Positions 39,549 through 51,447 of a stretch of 64,000 nucleotides of DNA are shown in pieces. Position numbers and translations under genes: made by a program. Origin of the DNA: Ramazzottius varieornatus (lineage: Eukaryota; Tardigrada; Eutardigrada; Parachela; Ramazzottiidae); the NCBI GenBank assembly GCA_001949185.1, contig BDGG01000013.1, positions 124,001 through 188,000 on the forward strand, given 5' to 3'. The notes below the pieces were generated by a model. That model was given only the letters and a program-made list of their open reading frames with translations. It ran no database searches and was not told the DNA's origin. Numbering within the stretch: the stretch's first letter is position 1; the number at the start of each line of letters is the position of its first letter.

Positions 39549-41608
39549 TTAGTCATGAGAAGAGGTTGATTTGCAGTAGAGCTCCTTCAACGACTTGAGC
39601 TCTTCGATCAAGGCCTTGTTCTGGTTCTCCAGGACGGCCACCCGATTCTCCAGACACTTGATGTACTCCTTCTTCTTACGACGACATTCCTTGGCCGCTT
39701 CCCTGTAAGAACCCACACAACTGTTAGGTGAACCTGCCAGGAGACAAACAATCAACTTGGAAGAATTTGAGAGCTGAGCAAACAGACTCCACAAGGTCTC
39801 TTCAAGTGACGCATGCTTCCAGCCATTCATACTGAAAACGTGTGCCACTTGAGACAGCACTCAACAACTAGATTTTGATTGTTCTCCGAGTGAAGTGGCG
39901 CACATCTTCGAAGTTAATGGCCGCCAGCGTGCGCCACTTGGACGAGTCGAACAAGCTCCTCACGCTTGTTTATCGAACAACTTTCTTACCTATTTTTGAG
40001 GAGGCGAACTTCGCGTTTGCGGCCGACTTCGTCAGCCATGCCTTGCTGCTGTCCGTAAGCAGGGGCAGTAATGACCATAGGAGAGGACAGCCTCACATCG
40101 CCACCGCTGCCGGAAGAGCTGGCACTGCTCATGCCGCTACTGGACTGCTTGTTGGCCGTACCCGACGTCAATACTTCTCCGTTCACTACAACAAGAAGCA
40201 ACCATCTCATTCACACGAACCGACAAACCCACAAGTACCGTTCGTCCAGAAGGAAATGTGGAGCTCACATGAAGAGACAGGTATGAGGAACTGCTGGCCA
40301 TCCTGAGTCATAATAACCGTCGTGCCTTGGAGGGCCGACATGTCCACGTTGGTTCCGCCATTGGTCACCACTTGGACCGTACCTGCAACCAAAAACTTCG
40401 ATCAACACCGTCAGATTCCAAACAAGTTCAGCTTAAGAAAACGGCAAAAATTTCACCTTAAAAATTCAGAAAGTTAGATAAAGTTCCGCAGAAGAAAAAA
40501 CAGCTGATCAGCTTTCGTAGCAGCAGACTACGCAGGATTAAAGTCAATTTTAGTTCGTGTTACAAACTAGTACTGTTTCCAGACGAATGAACACGAAACA
40601 GGACCAAACGGGAAACGTGAGTGAAATGGAACGGTACGACACAAGAAAGCAACCTGGAGAGATACCGCGTCAGGAGCGAAGCGTTTGTGGCTCAGCTTAC
40701 GACCGCGTACCCTGTTCGTCTCCACCGAAAACAGGGCTTGGCCCTCATCATCGACGCTGTCGGACGTCATCGGCAACGTACTATGACGCAAGGAGCCACT
40801 TCCGCAATCGCTTCCCTCCCTCGCTCTTTTCTCACTAACAAGCCAAGTGGACCAGCTTCAATGTCAATGCCGAGAACCCGCACTCCTTCACTGAGTCAAC
40901 TAATCAATAACTGAGCGGAAAGCCAGAAAGAGAACAGTGAAGGAAGAAAGAAAAGGGAGGAACCCCGGTAGCGGCTCATTCTCAAGGCGAAGACACTCGA
41001 TCGTCACGCGTTTTCCCTGAATTGCTTCCAAACAAAAGTATCGCATAACGGTCCTGATTACCTACAGGCTAAAAACCTCAAAAAGCGAGAACTGACAAAA
41101 GCTGCAGGTTCGAGGGATCGAACCCCGACCTCCCAGATCGCGGAGTTCAACGACGTCACTGTACACAGTCACATGACTCAGCACGCCACATGGTACATGC
41201 GAATACCAGTGCGCCTTTGCTTTCACGCCATGGTAGGTCGTGGGCTGCACAATCTTCGTAGGAGGACTACGACTACCCTGCTTGCCCGCTAATAATATGC
41301 GCAAGTCCCGCCTGGCAATGTTTCCAACCAAAGTGCAGATCGCCGTTGGCTACTTCGCCAAACGACACTTGCTTCTAAAACTTCGTGTAATCTTAACTAC
41401 AGGAACACGGAATAAAAAGAGGTTTACCTGTAGTACCAGCTTTCTTCTTGCCTTTCGCTGCAGCTTTGGTCTTTGCGGCGCTGCGTGTGGTGGTCGAGCC
41501 GCCGCTTTTGGCCGGGCTGGCTTCTGCTGCGTCCACGGAGGAAGGTTCGGAGACAGCGGAATGGGAGTCATCGTAGTCTTCTTCCATATCGCTCTTGACA
41601 GACGTCAT
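39549..41608 (-). CDS. CREB: CREB-family bZIP transcription factor lacking a visible KID
   Basis: Nuclear factor binding cAMP-response elements. Exons 41608-41428, 40382-40269, 40185-39990 and 39702-39549 join in phase to 214 residues. The N-terminal exon (MTSVKSDMEEDYDDSHSAVS) is acidic, then Ala/Lys-rich. Exon 2 (VVTNGGTNV..., TTVIMTQDGQQFLIP) resembles the Gln-rich Q2 activation segment. Exons 3-4 carry GRKREVRLLKNR then EAAKECRRKKKEYIKCLENR and an L-x6 zipper (VAVLENQ, KALIEEL, KSLKELYC), near-identical to vertebrate CREB/ATF1. The phosphorylation motif RRPSY is absent from the exons and was not found in the introns, so this form would lack PKA-dependent CBP recruitment unless an exon was missed. 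The intron splitting the basic region matches that of the mini-bZIP at 9521. Confidence 0.9.
39790..39975. repeat. GGCGCAC hairpin repeat in CREB intron
   Basis: AAGTGGCGCACATCTTCGAA (39893) pairs with GTGCGCCACTTGG (39929); diverged copies (CAAGTGACGCATGC, GTGTGCCACTTG) flank it. It lies in the intron between the last two CREB exons. Confidence 0.65.
41098..41165 (-). other. tRNA-like / Pol III B-box sequence
   Basis: On the minus strand GGTCGGGGTTCGATCCC contains a match to the Pol III B box (GGTTCGANNCC). A T-arm can be drawn, CGGGG/CCTCG, closing TTCGATC. Convincing anticodon, D-arm and acceptor stems could not be drawn, so this is more likely a tRNA relic or SINE head than a working tRNA. 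It lies in the first CREB intron. Confidence 0.3.
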
Positions 41609-43613
41609 GTTCGGACTTGTTTCTTCTCAATGAGCCAGCACAAAAAACTACAAAGAGAAATAGAAACGAACGTTCGTTAGAGGTTGCAAAGTACTGCGGC
41701 TGGCTACGAACAGAAAGGGGGATATGCAATAGTGTCGTTGAAGCGAGTCATGTCTTCGTCAGCGCTGCGTTGTTTGTGAGTAAATACATCAGCGAAGAAA
41801 AGAAAGGAAAGCCTAAAGACTCGTCATCGCTTTCAGCTCACGCAACTAGCTCGTGTGCGACTGGCAAGATATCAACGTCAGCTGACGTCGATCGACCTCG
41901 CGGCACAGACTTCAGCTGGATTCTCTACCAGTTTGCAGAAGAAAGAACCTTGTCCTTTAACAACGCAAGAACCCAGCCCTGCTACTTGTCGATCGATTTC
42001 GATCGTACGATAGCTCGCCGACTTCACTTGTGAGGTAGAAAGAAGGGAAGGCTACAACATGATCTCGCTTTGACGTCAGTTCTTTCTTCTGCCGATTACA
42101 AGTCTAGAAAATAAATTAGGTTATTTCGCAGAGAAACCTCCCCATGTCTTCAGGAAAATTCCTGACGAATTCGCAGTTGAAACAGGGGAAGAACTGCGAA
42201 AGAAGGGAGAAACTGCGAACTGAAGGAAACCTGCCAATCAAGTGAGCAGTGCGGTTGATTGGATTGGATGAAGGTTGCCATTTTGAAAATCGGGGAAAAT
42301 CAAACTTGAGACTTTGAGCGCGTTCGTGCGGGCCTAAAAAACCTGAAACTGACCACTGGAGTTTTGTTGCGCGACGTATTTTGAAAAGCCCCAACAACAC
42401 ATGGAAATGACGTGTTCAGATGAAAATCAGACTCGTCGAGGTAACGTCAAACTGACGTCGTCTTCATGCTCCCTTTTCTCGTTCCCAGCCTGATTTCATC
42501 CCCGACCCTGCACTCATCCGTACTTCTCTGGTATGTCAAGGTCGGGTAACTCTAACAAAGCATATTTCTGAGGGGAAACAAGCCAAGGTGAAACCAGAAC
42601 CGAGGATATGCCAGAATTTAACCGAAAGGTGACCGATAGACCGATCCCTGCATAGTCGCGCACGGAGGCACGTGACAATAGTACAAAAACCATCTGCATG
42701 TGACATCGCGCGCCAGTAACTCCAGCCCATTTAACGGGTACGCAAAAGATCCATATCGCAAAAAAGCGTACAGAACTTGGTTAGATCGAAAGAAAGGCTC
42801 TACTTACGTGAAGTCAGAAGGTGAAGCGAAGAATCGCGGTTATCCGGAATATTTCTGGAGACAGGAAGCCTGGAAAATGGATCGGAAGGGGATAAGGCGA
42901 CGACGATGGTGACGTGATAAATCGCAAGGAACTCGTGATGGCTTGTGACGTTACACGGTGATTTGACAATCCGCACGTCAGCAGAGCTCCGGCTTGAGGG
43001 AATCGACTAACCAAAATGGCCTCCAAGCGTGTGGACGACATTTCATTTGTTGGACACGCCAGTGGGACGGCCCGTTCTGCCTTCTCCCTGGTTCTCTCTT
43101 ACCAAGCCAGTACGTACGTTGCACCAGACGACGGTAGCCCACAATGCTAGCCTTTGCGCTGACTGCGACATGCCTGCAAGACTATCTTACCGGAGATCAT
43201 ATGGAGAAAGCAGCAAACAAATCAACTCAACACGGAAAAATATTGTTTCAGGAGAAATGACGTCATGGTTTGGCGCTGATTGATAGATGTCTCACATGGC
43301 GACACCCGAACGGCTCGGTTTCGTCATCGACGCGTCTGTCTCAAGGCTGTGCGGGTGTGACGTCTACGCTTGATTTGTTTTCTTTTCTCAATGTGATTGA
43401 TTCCCTTCAATAGTTCTTTTTCTCCAGAAAAAAAAGCAAAAAAAGATGCGTTGCCCGAAGTTTTATCGTTGAATCTTTTTGTGATACTCTACATTTCGTG
43501 AGAATGTCTTGATCGTGGAGAGAGTGAGTCTCCGCTAACGATCAAGGCCAATCAAGCGAGAGTTGTTTGTTGTACACGCTTTTACTGCCCGTCATACCTG
43601 ATGTACTGCTTGC
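41609..43613. other. Intergenic region between CREB and CNOT7/8, with possible alternative first exon
   Basis: An ATG at 43016 in strong context (CCAAAATGGCC) opens MASKRVDDISFVGHASGTAR... and reaches a GTACGT donor near 43112. The donor is in phase with the exon at 43755, so this may be an alternative first exon of CNOT7/8. Otherwise no gene is seen. CRE octamers lie at 42071 and 43258. Confidence 0.35.
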
Positions 43614-46054
43614 ATGCTTCTCTTACTCAAAGATCTGGAATTGCTCTCCAGCAAGATTGGTAAGAAGATGACACGGAGAGGTATGTGAACACTTTATCCC
43701 CTTCTCTAACCCGATGAAAGCTAACCTGTGATTTTCTGTGATTTTTCTTCAAAGAGAAAGCAATCAATGGTCATGGGTCTTTTCCAGCCTCTCCACACAC
43801 CGGAGTGCCTCCACATGCCCAGCCACCATCACAGGCCCATCAACAAGTACAACAGCCCTCTTCCACCGAATCGTATGGCGTCAAAGAAGTCTTTACGAAT
43901 AACCTAGAAGAGGAGATGCGCAAGTTGAACAGGCTAGTCAAGAAATATCCCTACATTGCCATCGATACAGAATTCCCTGGCATCGTCGCAAGGCCGTGCG
44001 GTAAGCCTACAATAAGCGAGTTCCCCACGTGGTCGTACCCACCATACCTACACCAATTATACCACGTGGTTACGTTCCCAGTTATTATCCGCGTTTCGCA
44101 ACTGTTCGTTTGACCACGTGACTTAAGGTGTAATTTTAACCATCTTTGATCACGTGACCCCTATGTAGGTAGTAATATGCTCGTGACCCGTGTCGTCACG
44201 TCAGCAAGCCATGCCAATCAAAGCTTTAATCAATCGTAGAGACTGGAGACTGTTTGGTGACGTAGTGCGCGATCTTGCCTGAGGAAAAGCTCCCTTTCTC
44301 GCTTAAAATTCCGCATCACGAAACTGAATCAGTTTTCTTTGCTGACTTTGTTTTGAAACTTGGGAGAAGCATTTAGGGTGATTCTGATGTATTTTTTGAG
44401 AGTTTCTATATGGATTGTGATTTATTTTGGAGTTGTTTTCTTGCAGGGACATTTTCGACCAACAGCGACTACGAATACGCCATGTTCAAGGTCAACGTGG
44501 ACTTGATGCGGATAATCCAGCTGGGTTTGTCCTTCTTTAACGACAAAGGCCAGCAGCCTTCGCCGATCCACACGTGGCAGTTCAACTTTCGCTTCAACCT
44601 GGCCGAAGAGATGTACGCCCAAGACTCCATCAAGCTCCTGATGCACTCGGGCATCCAGTTCTCCCTGCACGAAACGATGGGCATCGATCCTGACCACTTT
44701 GCCGAGCGTCTCATCACGTCGAATATTCTGTGTAACGATCACGTCCGCTTCCTGACATTCCACAGTGCCTACGACTTTGGCTACCTTCTCAAAGTCCTCG
44801 AAGGCGCTGAAACGCTGCCAAAGTCGGAGACGGCCTTTCTGGAGAAGCTAAAGATGTACTTTCCACACATATACGACATCAAGTTCATGATAAGAGACCA
44901 GCGGACACTCAAAGGAGGCCTCCAAGTAAGTCGAATTCCACTCCAAACTTGATAGTGACTCTGAGAACTGCCGCTGTTCCCGCTAAGTACCACTGTACGG
45001 GCGGTAGCGGAGCGCTCTGCCTGCTTTCGGCACGAATGGCGTCAAGATGTGCGCCATGACGTCACTTGCGGTCCAGTAAGTTTACTGTGGATTCGTGATC
45101 ATGCTGATGGCGTAATCATTCTTTACCACTTGGCATATTAATGGTTTGTCGCCTGAAATTCAGACTGGTTGGTGACGTCACTGCGGCCATCACTTTGACA
45201 TCGATTGATTCTTAACTAGTTGGATTTCCGCCAAGCGCGCGCACGCCGACCAGTACTCTCGTCTCCCAATGGAAAGAGGATATTTTGGGAAGACTTTGGT
45301 GGACACATACTTTGGGATACGAGATTTAGGATGCCCGGCTCGTTTAGTTTCTCTCGTTGAAGCGGTTGAAAAGAAGCAGATATTCCCAAAGAGTTTTTGT
45401 CCTCGGTTTGACTTGTTGACTTTGGTTTTGCAGGATCTGGCCAATCAGTTTCGGCTGGAACGAGTGGGTGCACAACATCAAGCAGGAAGTGACAGCGCCC
45501 TGACTGGCGCACTCTTTTTCCGCCTACGCGACGAAGTGTTCCAGGGCAAGCTGGACGAGTTTAGCGGGCGCCTCTTTGGTCTGACTGGCTCCTTCGGGGA
45601 CCGTGTCCACCTGCTAGAGAACGTCAAGATCCTGGAGAACAACAAGAGCTCGTCCAGCAATCTCAGTAGTCAGGCCAACTCCAGCACAACCAACGCAGCC
45701 AACACTACGGCTGACGGTGGCAGTGACGGTTTCGCCGAGCTGGAAACATCCCACAGCACAGCCAGCAAACGCTCCGCCGCAAACAATAACAGTAACAACA
45801 ATAGTAACAACAGCACACACAACACCTTCACAGTACTGACCAACGTCAACATCCCCAATCGCTTCTATGAAGACTCACAGGGTTACATTGTCACGTCGCA
45901 CTCCGCCACCGGGGAGTACGTCGTCTCCAATGATCCATCCGTCATTCAAGCACAACAACAAGCACAGGCCCAACAGCAGCAACAGCAGCAACAACACGTC
46001 TACAACCACACCAATAGCAGTGGCTCGTACTACGACCAGAATGGCTATTCGTAA
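43614..46054 (+). CDS. CNOT7: CCR4-NOT deadenylase subunit CNOT7/8 (CAF1/POP2)
   Basis: DEDD-family 3'-5' exoribonuclease that shortens mRNA poly(A) tails. Exons 43614-43680, 43755-44000, 44447-44925 and 45434-46054 join in phase to about 470 residues. Motifs: AIDTEFPG (first Asp/Glu), TWQFNFRFNL, MYAQDSI, FHSAYDFGYL (Asp of motif II), IYDIKF, LKGGLQ and RVGAQHQAGSDS (final Asp). Human CNOT7 has 285 residues. Here the C-terminus is extended by about 170 residues rich in Ser/Asn/Gln, with NNNSNNNSNNS and QAQQQQQQQQH, and ends DQNGYS. The N-terminus is also longer and Pro/Gln-rich. The start is uncertain: ATGs at 43614 and 43668 are in frame, and two phase-1 donors (43659, 43680) exist. Catalytic residues are all present. 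Confidence 0.93.
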
Positions 46055-46990
46055 AGAGAAGAAAAATGCCTGTCTTTTGACCATTTTCTCTTTTAATTCA
46101 CGGATTGTCCCATTCTCTCTTACCGTGTTAGCAATAGCTGCATCACCCCCCTTCTCCTGTATAGACAATCGATGATCATGGCTTCTTTTTTTGATTTTAG
46201 CGAGTCGTATATGCTATCGTATGTGCTTGTTTAAGCTGTAGCTGTTGTAGCGGACGACAAGACTGTGCTGCGTTTTCATTGTATTTGTACACGCCATTCT
46301 CCTCCACCTGTTTTTCCTGCTACGTTAGCCCTTTTTTGTTGCATAGCCAGTTTCACCCCCCCCCCCATCGCTACGTTCAGCCGAAAGATCGGACATTGGT
46401 TTGGTGCGCAAATGCGTTGCGAACACGAGTTATCATTGGTACCATCTTGGGCTTTGATGAGTAATATCAGAACAGTTCAACAGTCTTCCCTGTTCTGCTC
46501 CGTAATGTAAGCTGGCGGTAGTTTCGACTGACGGCCCGTGACGGACCACCAGTGGCAATACAACGTAAAAGCACGACCGCATCGTTCCCAAATACAGTTT
46601 ACGGTACTCGGACAGTATAATATAACTCTATTGGATGTGGTCCGTCGCACGTAATGGGTTTTACAAGATAGGCAGCTCGAACTTCATCGGAGGAATCTTG
46701 TGGTGCTGGTCAGCTTCGTGGGTATACTGACAGACAGGCAGAGAGTCATAGAGGTGGTGTCAGGGAGCTTCATCGCTTTATGACGTGCTGGCCGACGTTC
46801 GCATTAGCTCATAAACTACAGCTACGTGTCAAGCGTATACAAAGTCGGCGTTCGAATAGTTCTTGTGTATAGGTTGTATAGTAGATGTCCCAAAAAGCCG
46901 CATGTATCAATAAGTTCTGGAGTCGCAGTAGTGACGACGCAGGAGTGTTTTTTCCCAGCCGCTGCTGAAACTACAGCTTGAACTTTGGCG
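46055..46990. other. Intergenic, no gene supported
   Basis: Contains the CNOT7/8 3' untranslated region and a run of eleven C near 46356-46366. Nothing else is recognised. Confidence 0.4.
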
Positions 46991-48169
46991 ATGGGGAAGC
47001 CTTGCACAGCGGCATTTAGGTTTGTACTGTGTTCGTCGTTCCTTGTGATGTTGGTTCTCACTAATGAAGGTGGTACGACAGACTCTGAACGTCAGAGAGC
47101 TTCCTTCCCAACTGTGCAACAATCCGACAATGCGGATGGACCGAGCAGTCTGCAGAAAGAGAAGCGCCAGTTCTCCGACAACTCAGCCTTCAGCTTTGTC
47201 AGCAACGATCCACCCGCCACATTCCGTAAACTAGTCCCCGACGATTACTCTGACTACGACGAAGGATCGCAGACACCACGCCCAGGTTGGTGGCAGTCTA
47301 GCCAGGATTGGCCGTCAGAGCAAGAGGGAAGTCACGCTTCCGATTCCGAGGACGATTCGGCCTACTCGTCCTCCAGTTCCGCATCCAGAAGTCCTCGCCC
47401 AAATTCCTGGCAGGCCGGTCGGAAGAGGCCACAACAACATGCAGCAAGCCAGCTTGATCATCCTGAAGACTTCGAAGACGACCTCGAAGATAGCGACACC
47501 TTCGTCCGGCCATTCTCCGCCAAGCTAGACGGTAGCAATTGGAAGATCGGACCCTTACCCATATCCACCAACGAGGATCAGTACGGCACCAACGAACAGA
47601 CGGACAACAGCTGGCAAAATAGCATATCCCATTCGCATGACTCTTACTCAAGCTCAAACGACAACATCAACGACTATGGTACTCAGAACCAACAGAATAG
47701 TCAGTGGAACTCCGACGTTAACAATCATCTGGGTGACAACACGGCTCGCTTCCCAGGCACGAACCTACTGGACAAGTCTCCGACGTTCGTCCGGAACTAT
47801 TTCGCCCCTCCAGAGTCACTACCACAAGGTCCAGGAAATGGTTACATGCCACAGCAGCGAGATCTGGGTGATGGCTCGCACGGAGGAGGCGGTAGCGGTT
47901 GGGGCACCGGCGGAGGATTAAGCATTCCGCCCATTCCCAACATCAACTTGGATATTCCCCCCATACCGTCTGTCCAGATGAACATTCCGCCAATTCCCAA
48001 TGTCCAACTGGATATCCCGCCTATTCCCAACGTGCAGTTGGACATACCACCCATTCCGTCCATTCAGATGAGCATTCCTCCTATCCAGCTGGACTTCCCG
48101 CCTATTCCGCCTATCCCAAGTCTGGGTTTCGGCTTTGGTGGAGGCAGTGGGTGGGGTCGGAGACGCTGA
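46991..48169 (+). CDS. Secreted protein with tandem IPPIP repeats
   Basis: Single-exon frame of 392 residues from the ATG at 46991 (MGKPCTAAFRFVLCSSFLVM, a signal peptide). Residues ~30-270 are acidic, Ser/Asn/Gln-rich and lack Cys, suggesting disorder. Near residue 300 a Gly-rich linker leads into about seven tandem units of IPPIPN(V/I)QLD type, 12 residues each, alternating hydrophobic Ile/Leu with Pro, then SLGFGFGGGSGWGRRR. The pattern resembles extracellular-matrix, cuticle or silk-like proteins (inference); I do not recognise the family. The DNA repeats encoding the units differ at third positions, so the units are under protein-level constraint or old. Confidence 0.75.
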   Translation: MGKPCTAAFRFVLCSSFLVMLVLTNEGGTTDSERQRASFPTVQQSDNADGPSSLQKEKRQFSDNSAFSFVSNDPPATFRKLVPDDYSDYDEGSQTPRPGWWQSSQDWPSEQEGSHASDSEDDSAYSSSSSASRSPRPNSWQAGRKRPQQHAASQLDHPEDFEDDLEDSDTFVRPFSAKLDGSNWKIGPLPISTNEDQYGTNEQTDNSWQNSISHSHDSYSSSNDNINDYGTQNQQNSQWNSDVNNHLGDNTARFPGTNLLDKSPTFVRNYFAPPESLPQGPGNGYMPQQRDLGDGSHGGGGSGWGTGGGLSIPPIPNINLDIPPIPSVQMNIPPIPNVQLDIPPIPNVQLDIPPIPSIQMSIPPIQLDFPPIPPIPSLGFGFGGGSGWGRRR

Positions 48170-48285
48170 ACATGACTACGTCAACACCAACTCTTTTACT
48201 CGTTTTTATTCGTTGGGTCCATACGATTTCCCCGGCTTTTGTTTGGAGTTAGAGAAGGTCGACGGCAAAATTAAGTTAGTGTAAA

Positions 48286-48460
48286 CGCGCGAAGGGAAAG
48301 CTTGGAGCAGCAAAAAGTTTGGAACAGGCGCTTCCGAAACAGCGGAACGGAAGTTCGTACAAATGTGTGCAGTTCACACTAATGCACTTTCCGACAATTT
48401 TCTACGGTTGAATTCTCGATTTGCCGTCTTTTCCGCCTGCTCCAAACTTCCCCTTCCAAC
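48286..48460. mobile_element. MITE-like element, family A copy 1
   Basis: Begins ACGCGCGAAGGGAAAGCTTG and ends in the inverted counterpart TCCAAACTTCCCCTTCCAAC; the inner parts GGAACAGGCGCTTCCG and GACAATTTTCTACGGTTGAA match the copy at 60892-61052. No coding capacity. Confidence 0.75.
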
Positions 48461-48968
48461 GTCCCCTTCATGATTCCAACTTTCCCTTGGAGCGTGTACC
48501 AGCAAAACAAATTCGGTCGAACCAAATGTGTAGCGCGCAAATGATTATGTACATGGATGGGGTCTACAGCATAATGCAGTGCCATTGTGTGCGCCTCTGA
48601 TGTTGCAAAACCCTCCGAAAGAAACTTCCCGAAGTCGCGCGAAGACCACCTGTAAAAGTATGAATGTAATCGGCAAACGTCAAAGTTCGACATCAGTGCA
48701 CTCGCTCTTTATCTCGATCAGGACTTCGGCCATGACCAATGATCATGATACTTCGTATCTCGCACTGAAACTGTTATCTGCAATCGAAATCGAAAGTTTC
48801 GATAGAAGTGATATTCTGGATCAGAAGTCATGAACGACGTTCAACCCAGATATGATTTTCAGGGAAACCGCAAGGCGGGAAAGATGAGTTCGGGTTGTTG
48901 CTTCGTTTACTGGGTTTGCTTTAGGTCCAGCCTGCCTTTATTCACCTCATAGGTTTTAACGCTCGCAA

Positions 48969-50145
48969 ATAGTGCTGGCAAAAATACGATAAAATTCCAT
49001 ACGATAGTTTTCGATAAAATATCGGCGGATATTTTATCGCGGTCTTCGATATTCATTCGGTATCGAGGCTTCGACACACAATTTTTCCGATACCGTATTT
49101 TCGATATAGCGTATCATATCGCGGCGATATATGACACATATATCGATACTTCTGCAATTTTAATTTTGTCGGAATTCCACTCGTTCGAGCCCAAGAACTC
49201 TAGAATCCGATTTCCACATGAAGTATTAGTCAGATCGAGAGCGTGGGACACAGCAAAGACGTGACTATACCAAGACTTCAGATACATGGAAACCGGGATA
49301 GAATTGGTACATGGTTAGTAAAAATTACGGGCCAGGCGGGAAACACGGCAAATTGACAATTTGTATGGAAGTCAGAGACAGAAATCGGACAAATGACGCA
49401 ACGTACTAAAATTTAACTGTAGAAACTTTTTATGCTCAGTAGCCATCAGCTGATCAGCTGTGCATACCTATTCGACTTTCTCTCGCAGAAGTTCTGAACT
49501 CCTTGTCCCAATATCCATTCCCTAACCGTTTCTGCAGTAGAAAAGTGCAAGATCGAGCAAGACAAAACTGTAGTAGATACCTCGTTCGACTCAGCGATTT
49601 TCGCTCCGAGTACCACTGTGATTTGAGATTCCAAAATTAACATATGTTCCTCTGACTCATGAAGGTGTGCTTGTTCCGGTAGGATAGAGATCTAATGGTT
49701 AAAATAAAATTGATATGACAAGTTTTAGCTCCTCGGCCCAATATCCAGCACGTACGTACAGCAGGGCAGCTGTTTTCCTTGTAGCAAGAATCACTTGCCC
49801 GTGCCGCCGTAGCGAAAGGGTCCGTAATTTTCACTTTCCCATAATATCCTGTCGTTCGTGTACCAAAACCGAATGGGCGGAGCGTGCTCGCCTGATTGCC
49901 ATACCGTGGCCGGAATCAAGAGTTTGAAATCAGCTACAGTCTTCCTTAAACGTGGTATTATTGCCGAGTTGGGCGTTCAGCAGAATACCGAAAATATATC
50001 GATATGGCGCGATACGATATTGCCGAATATTTTATCGCGTTATTCGATATGGGTTTTCATATCGATATTCTCGATACGACATCTGCCGCATATTTTATCG
50101 CAAAGATTCGATATATTTCGATACGATATCGGTATAACGTATCTC
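48969..50145. mobile_element. Candidate non-autonomous element bounded by CGATA-rich inverted segments
   Basis: Segments 48969-49155 and 49985-50145 are dense in CGATA/TATCG words, and parts are in inverted orientation (GCGATAAAATATTCGGC-like text on opposite strands). The left edge TAGTGCTGGCAAAAATACGA and the right edge, read reversed, GGCCAGCGAGATACG are loosely alike and recall hAT ends. A second MITE (49303-49853) would be nested inside. Boundaries and class are uncertain. Confidence 0.4.
49303..49853. mobile_element. MITE family B, long copy
   Basis: Left end ATTGGTACATGGTTAGTAAA then AATTACGGGCCAGGCGGG. The right end, read on the minus strand, is ATTATGGGAAAGTGAAAATT then ACGGACCCTTTCGC. 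Both match the ends of the element at 58649-58832. The centre is non-coding. Confidence 0.6.
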
Positions 50146-51397
50146 GCTGGCCGTACCAGTCGTCAGTTCTACAAACGTACAGTCCTACCTGTGAGATGTG
50201 ACAGTTCAAACGCCCGAAATCAGTTCCGGACGGTTCATGTGTGCACGAATTGCTCGCCATGAGAGCGATCAACTGATCACACACGCTTGATTATTTGATC
50301 AAGTTAAATGACAACCGGACTTCGATCAGCTGATCGTGTAGAAACGCTGTTCGGTTGCAGAAGAACCAATGGTCGCATCTCACAGGTAGGAGTGTATCAG
50401 AAGTTTAATATAGCGACTTCAATCAACCAACTGGCACGGAGTATTACCGTATTGCCGTATTGCCGCAATATTCGCCGTACATCCGCTCTTTCGAAACATT
50501 CGAACTTTTGCTTCAGGACCTTCTATCGTGCCCACTTATTGTCGCTGATAACAATGCGATCTGAAATCGGTTCGCTCACATTCAAAACCGAGAGGATAAA
50601 GAAAGGCAAAACTCTGCATTATGGATAAGGTGCGCGAGGCAAACGGGGTCAGTTTCCTGGTTTATCTAAACGTCCAGCGAGGATATGGTGAGACACCTTA
50701 AACTCTCGTAAGGATTTTTCTAAGGTTCCGGGAGAATCGGATTCAACGAACGTACCGAGCACGTTGTTGTCCACCCTCAATTTCGGTCTTCCTTAGGGAT
50801 GCATTCGGTGCAAAAAATCTTCAGGGTCGAGAAGATTTACCTAATCTCCTGCGGGAAGCTTGTTAGCTGCTGTCTTTCGAGAATTAAAGCATGTCTTCTT
50901 TCCCGTGGGGGATGCGTTCGCGCCTCGAAAAAGGCATAGTCTTCAATGACGCAGAATTTTGGTCTTCCGCGATTCAGACGAAATTGTTCCTGTTTTAATG
51001 CGGAGCGGAGAAACTCAGAACACAGCCAGGAGTCGGCGAAAAGACAGAGAAAAGACTTCAGGACAGAATATGAGAATATAAATATGAGTTTCTGAAATTG
51101 ACGTGTTTCCAGGAGTAACAAGTTATTCTTTCGCACCTGATATTTTTTCAATGGTGGCGCTATGGCAGAAGCAACGCATTTTATGGAGTATTCGCAACGA
51201 AAGTTATTCTTCGCCGTTTCTCGACTCTTTCAGGCTGACCACTTGCACGAACTCCGGGAATATTGGCAATCAACTGCATTATCGGAATGTCAAGTAGTTT
51301 TCCCGGGCAGGTCAGTCGATATTCCGGTTTGGCTTCGATTTTCATCCTGAACCTGAGACAGCAAAATCTGACAATCTTAATAACTGCCTACAAGAAA

Positions 51398-51447
51398 NNN
51401 NNNNNNNNNNNNNNNNNNNNNNNNNNNNNNNNNNNNNNNNNNNNNNN
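51398..51447. other. Assembly gap (50 N)
   Basis: Exactly 50 undetermined bases, probably a fixed-size scaffold placeholder, so the true distance is unknown. Confidence 0.99.

Larger units (their letters stand above)
48461..51397. other. Repeat-rich block, no gene supported
   Basis: Holds ATCGATA-rich segments (48969-49155 and 49985-50145), a MITE (49303-49853) and undetermined sequence. No gene is supported. Confidence 0.45.

Noticed and set aside
41098-41165. Functional tRNA gene on the minus strand.
   Set aside because: Only the B box and T-arm are convincing; acceptor and D stems cannot be drawn.
42700-42912. Lys/Arg-rich 70-residue frame.
   Set aside because: No family resemblance or splice context, and the base composition is like the surrounding intergenic DNA.
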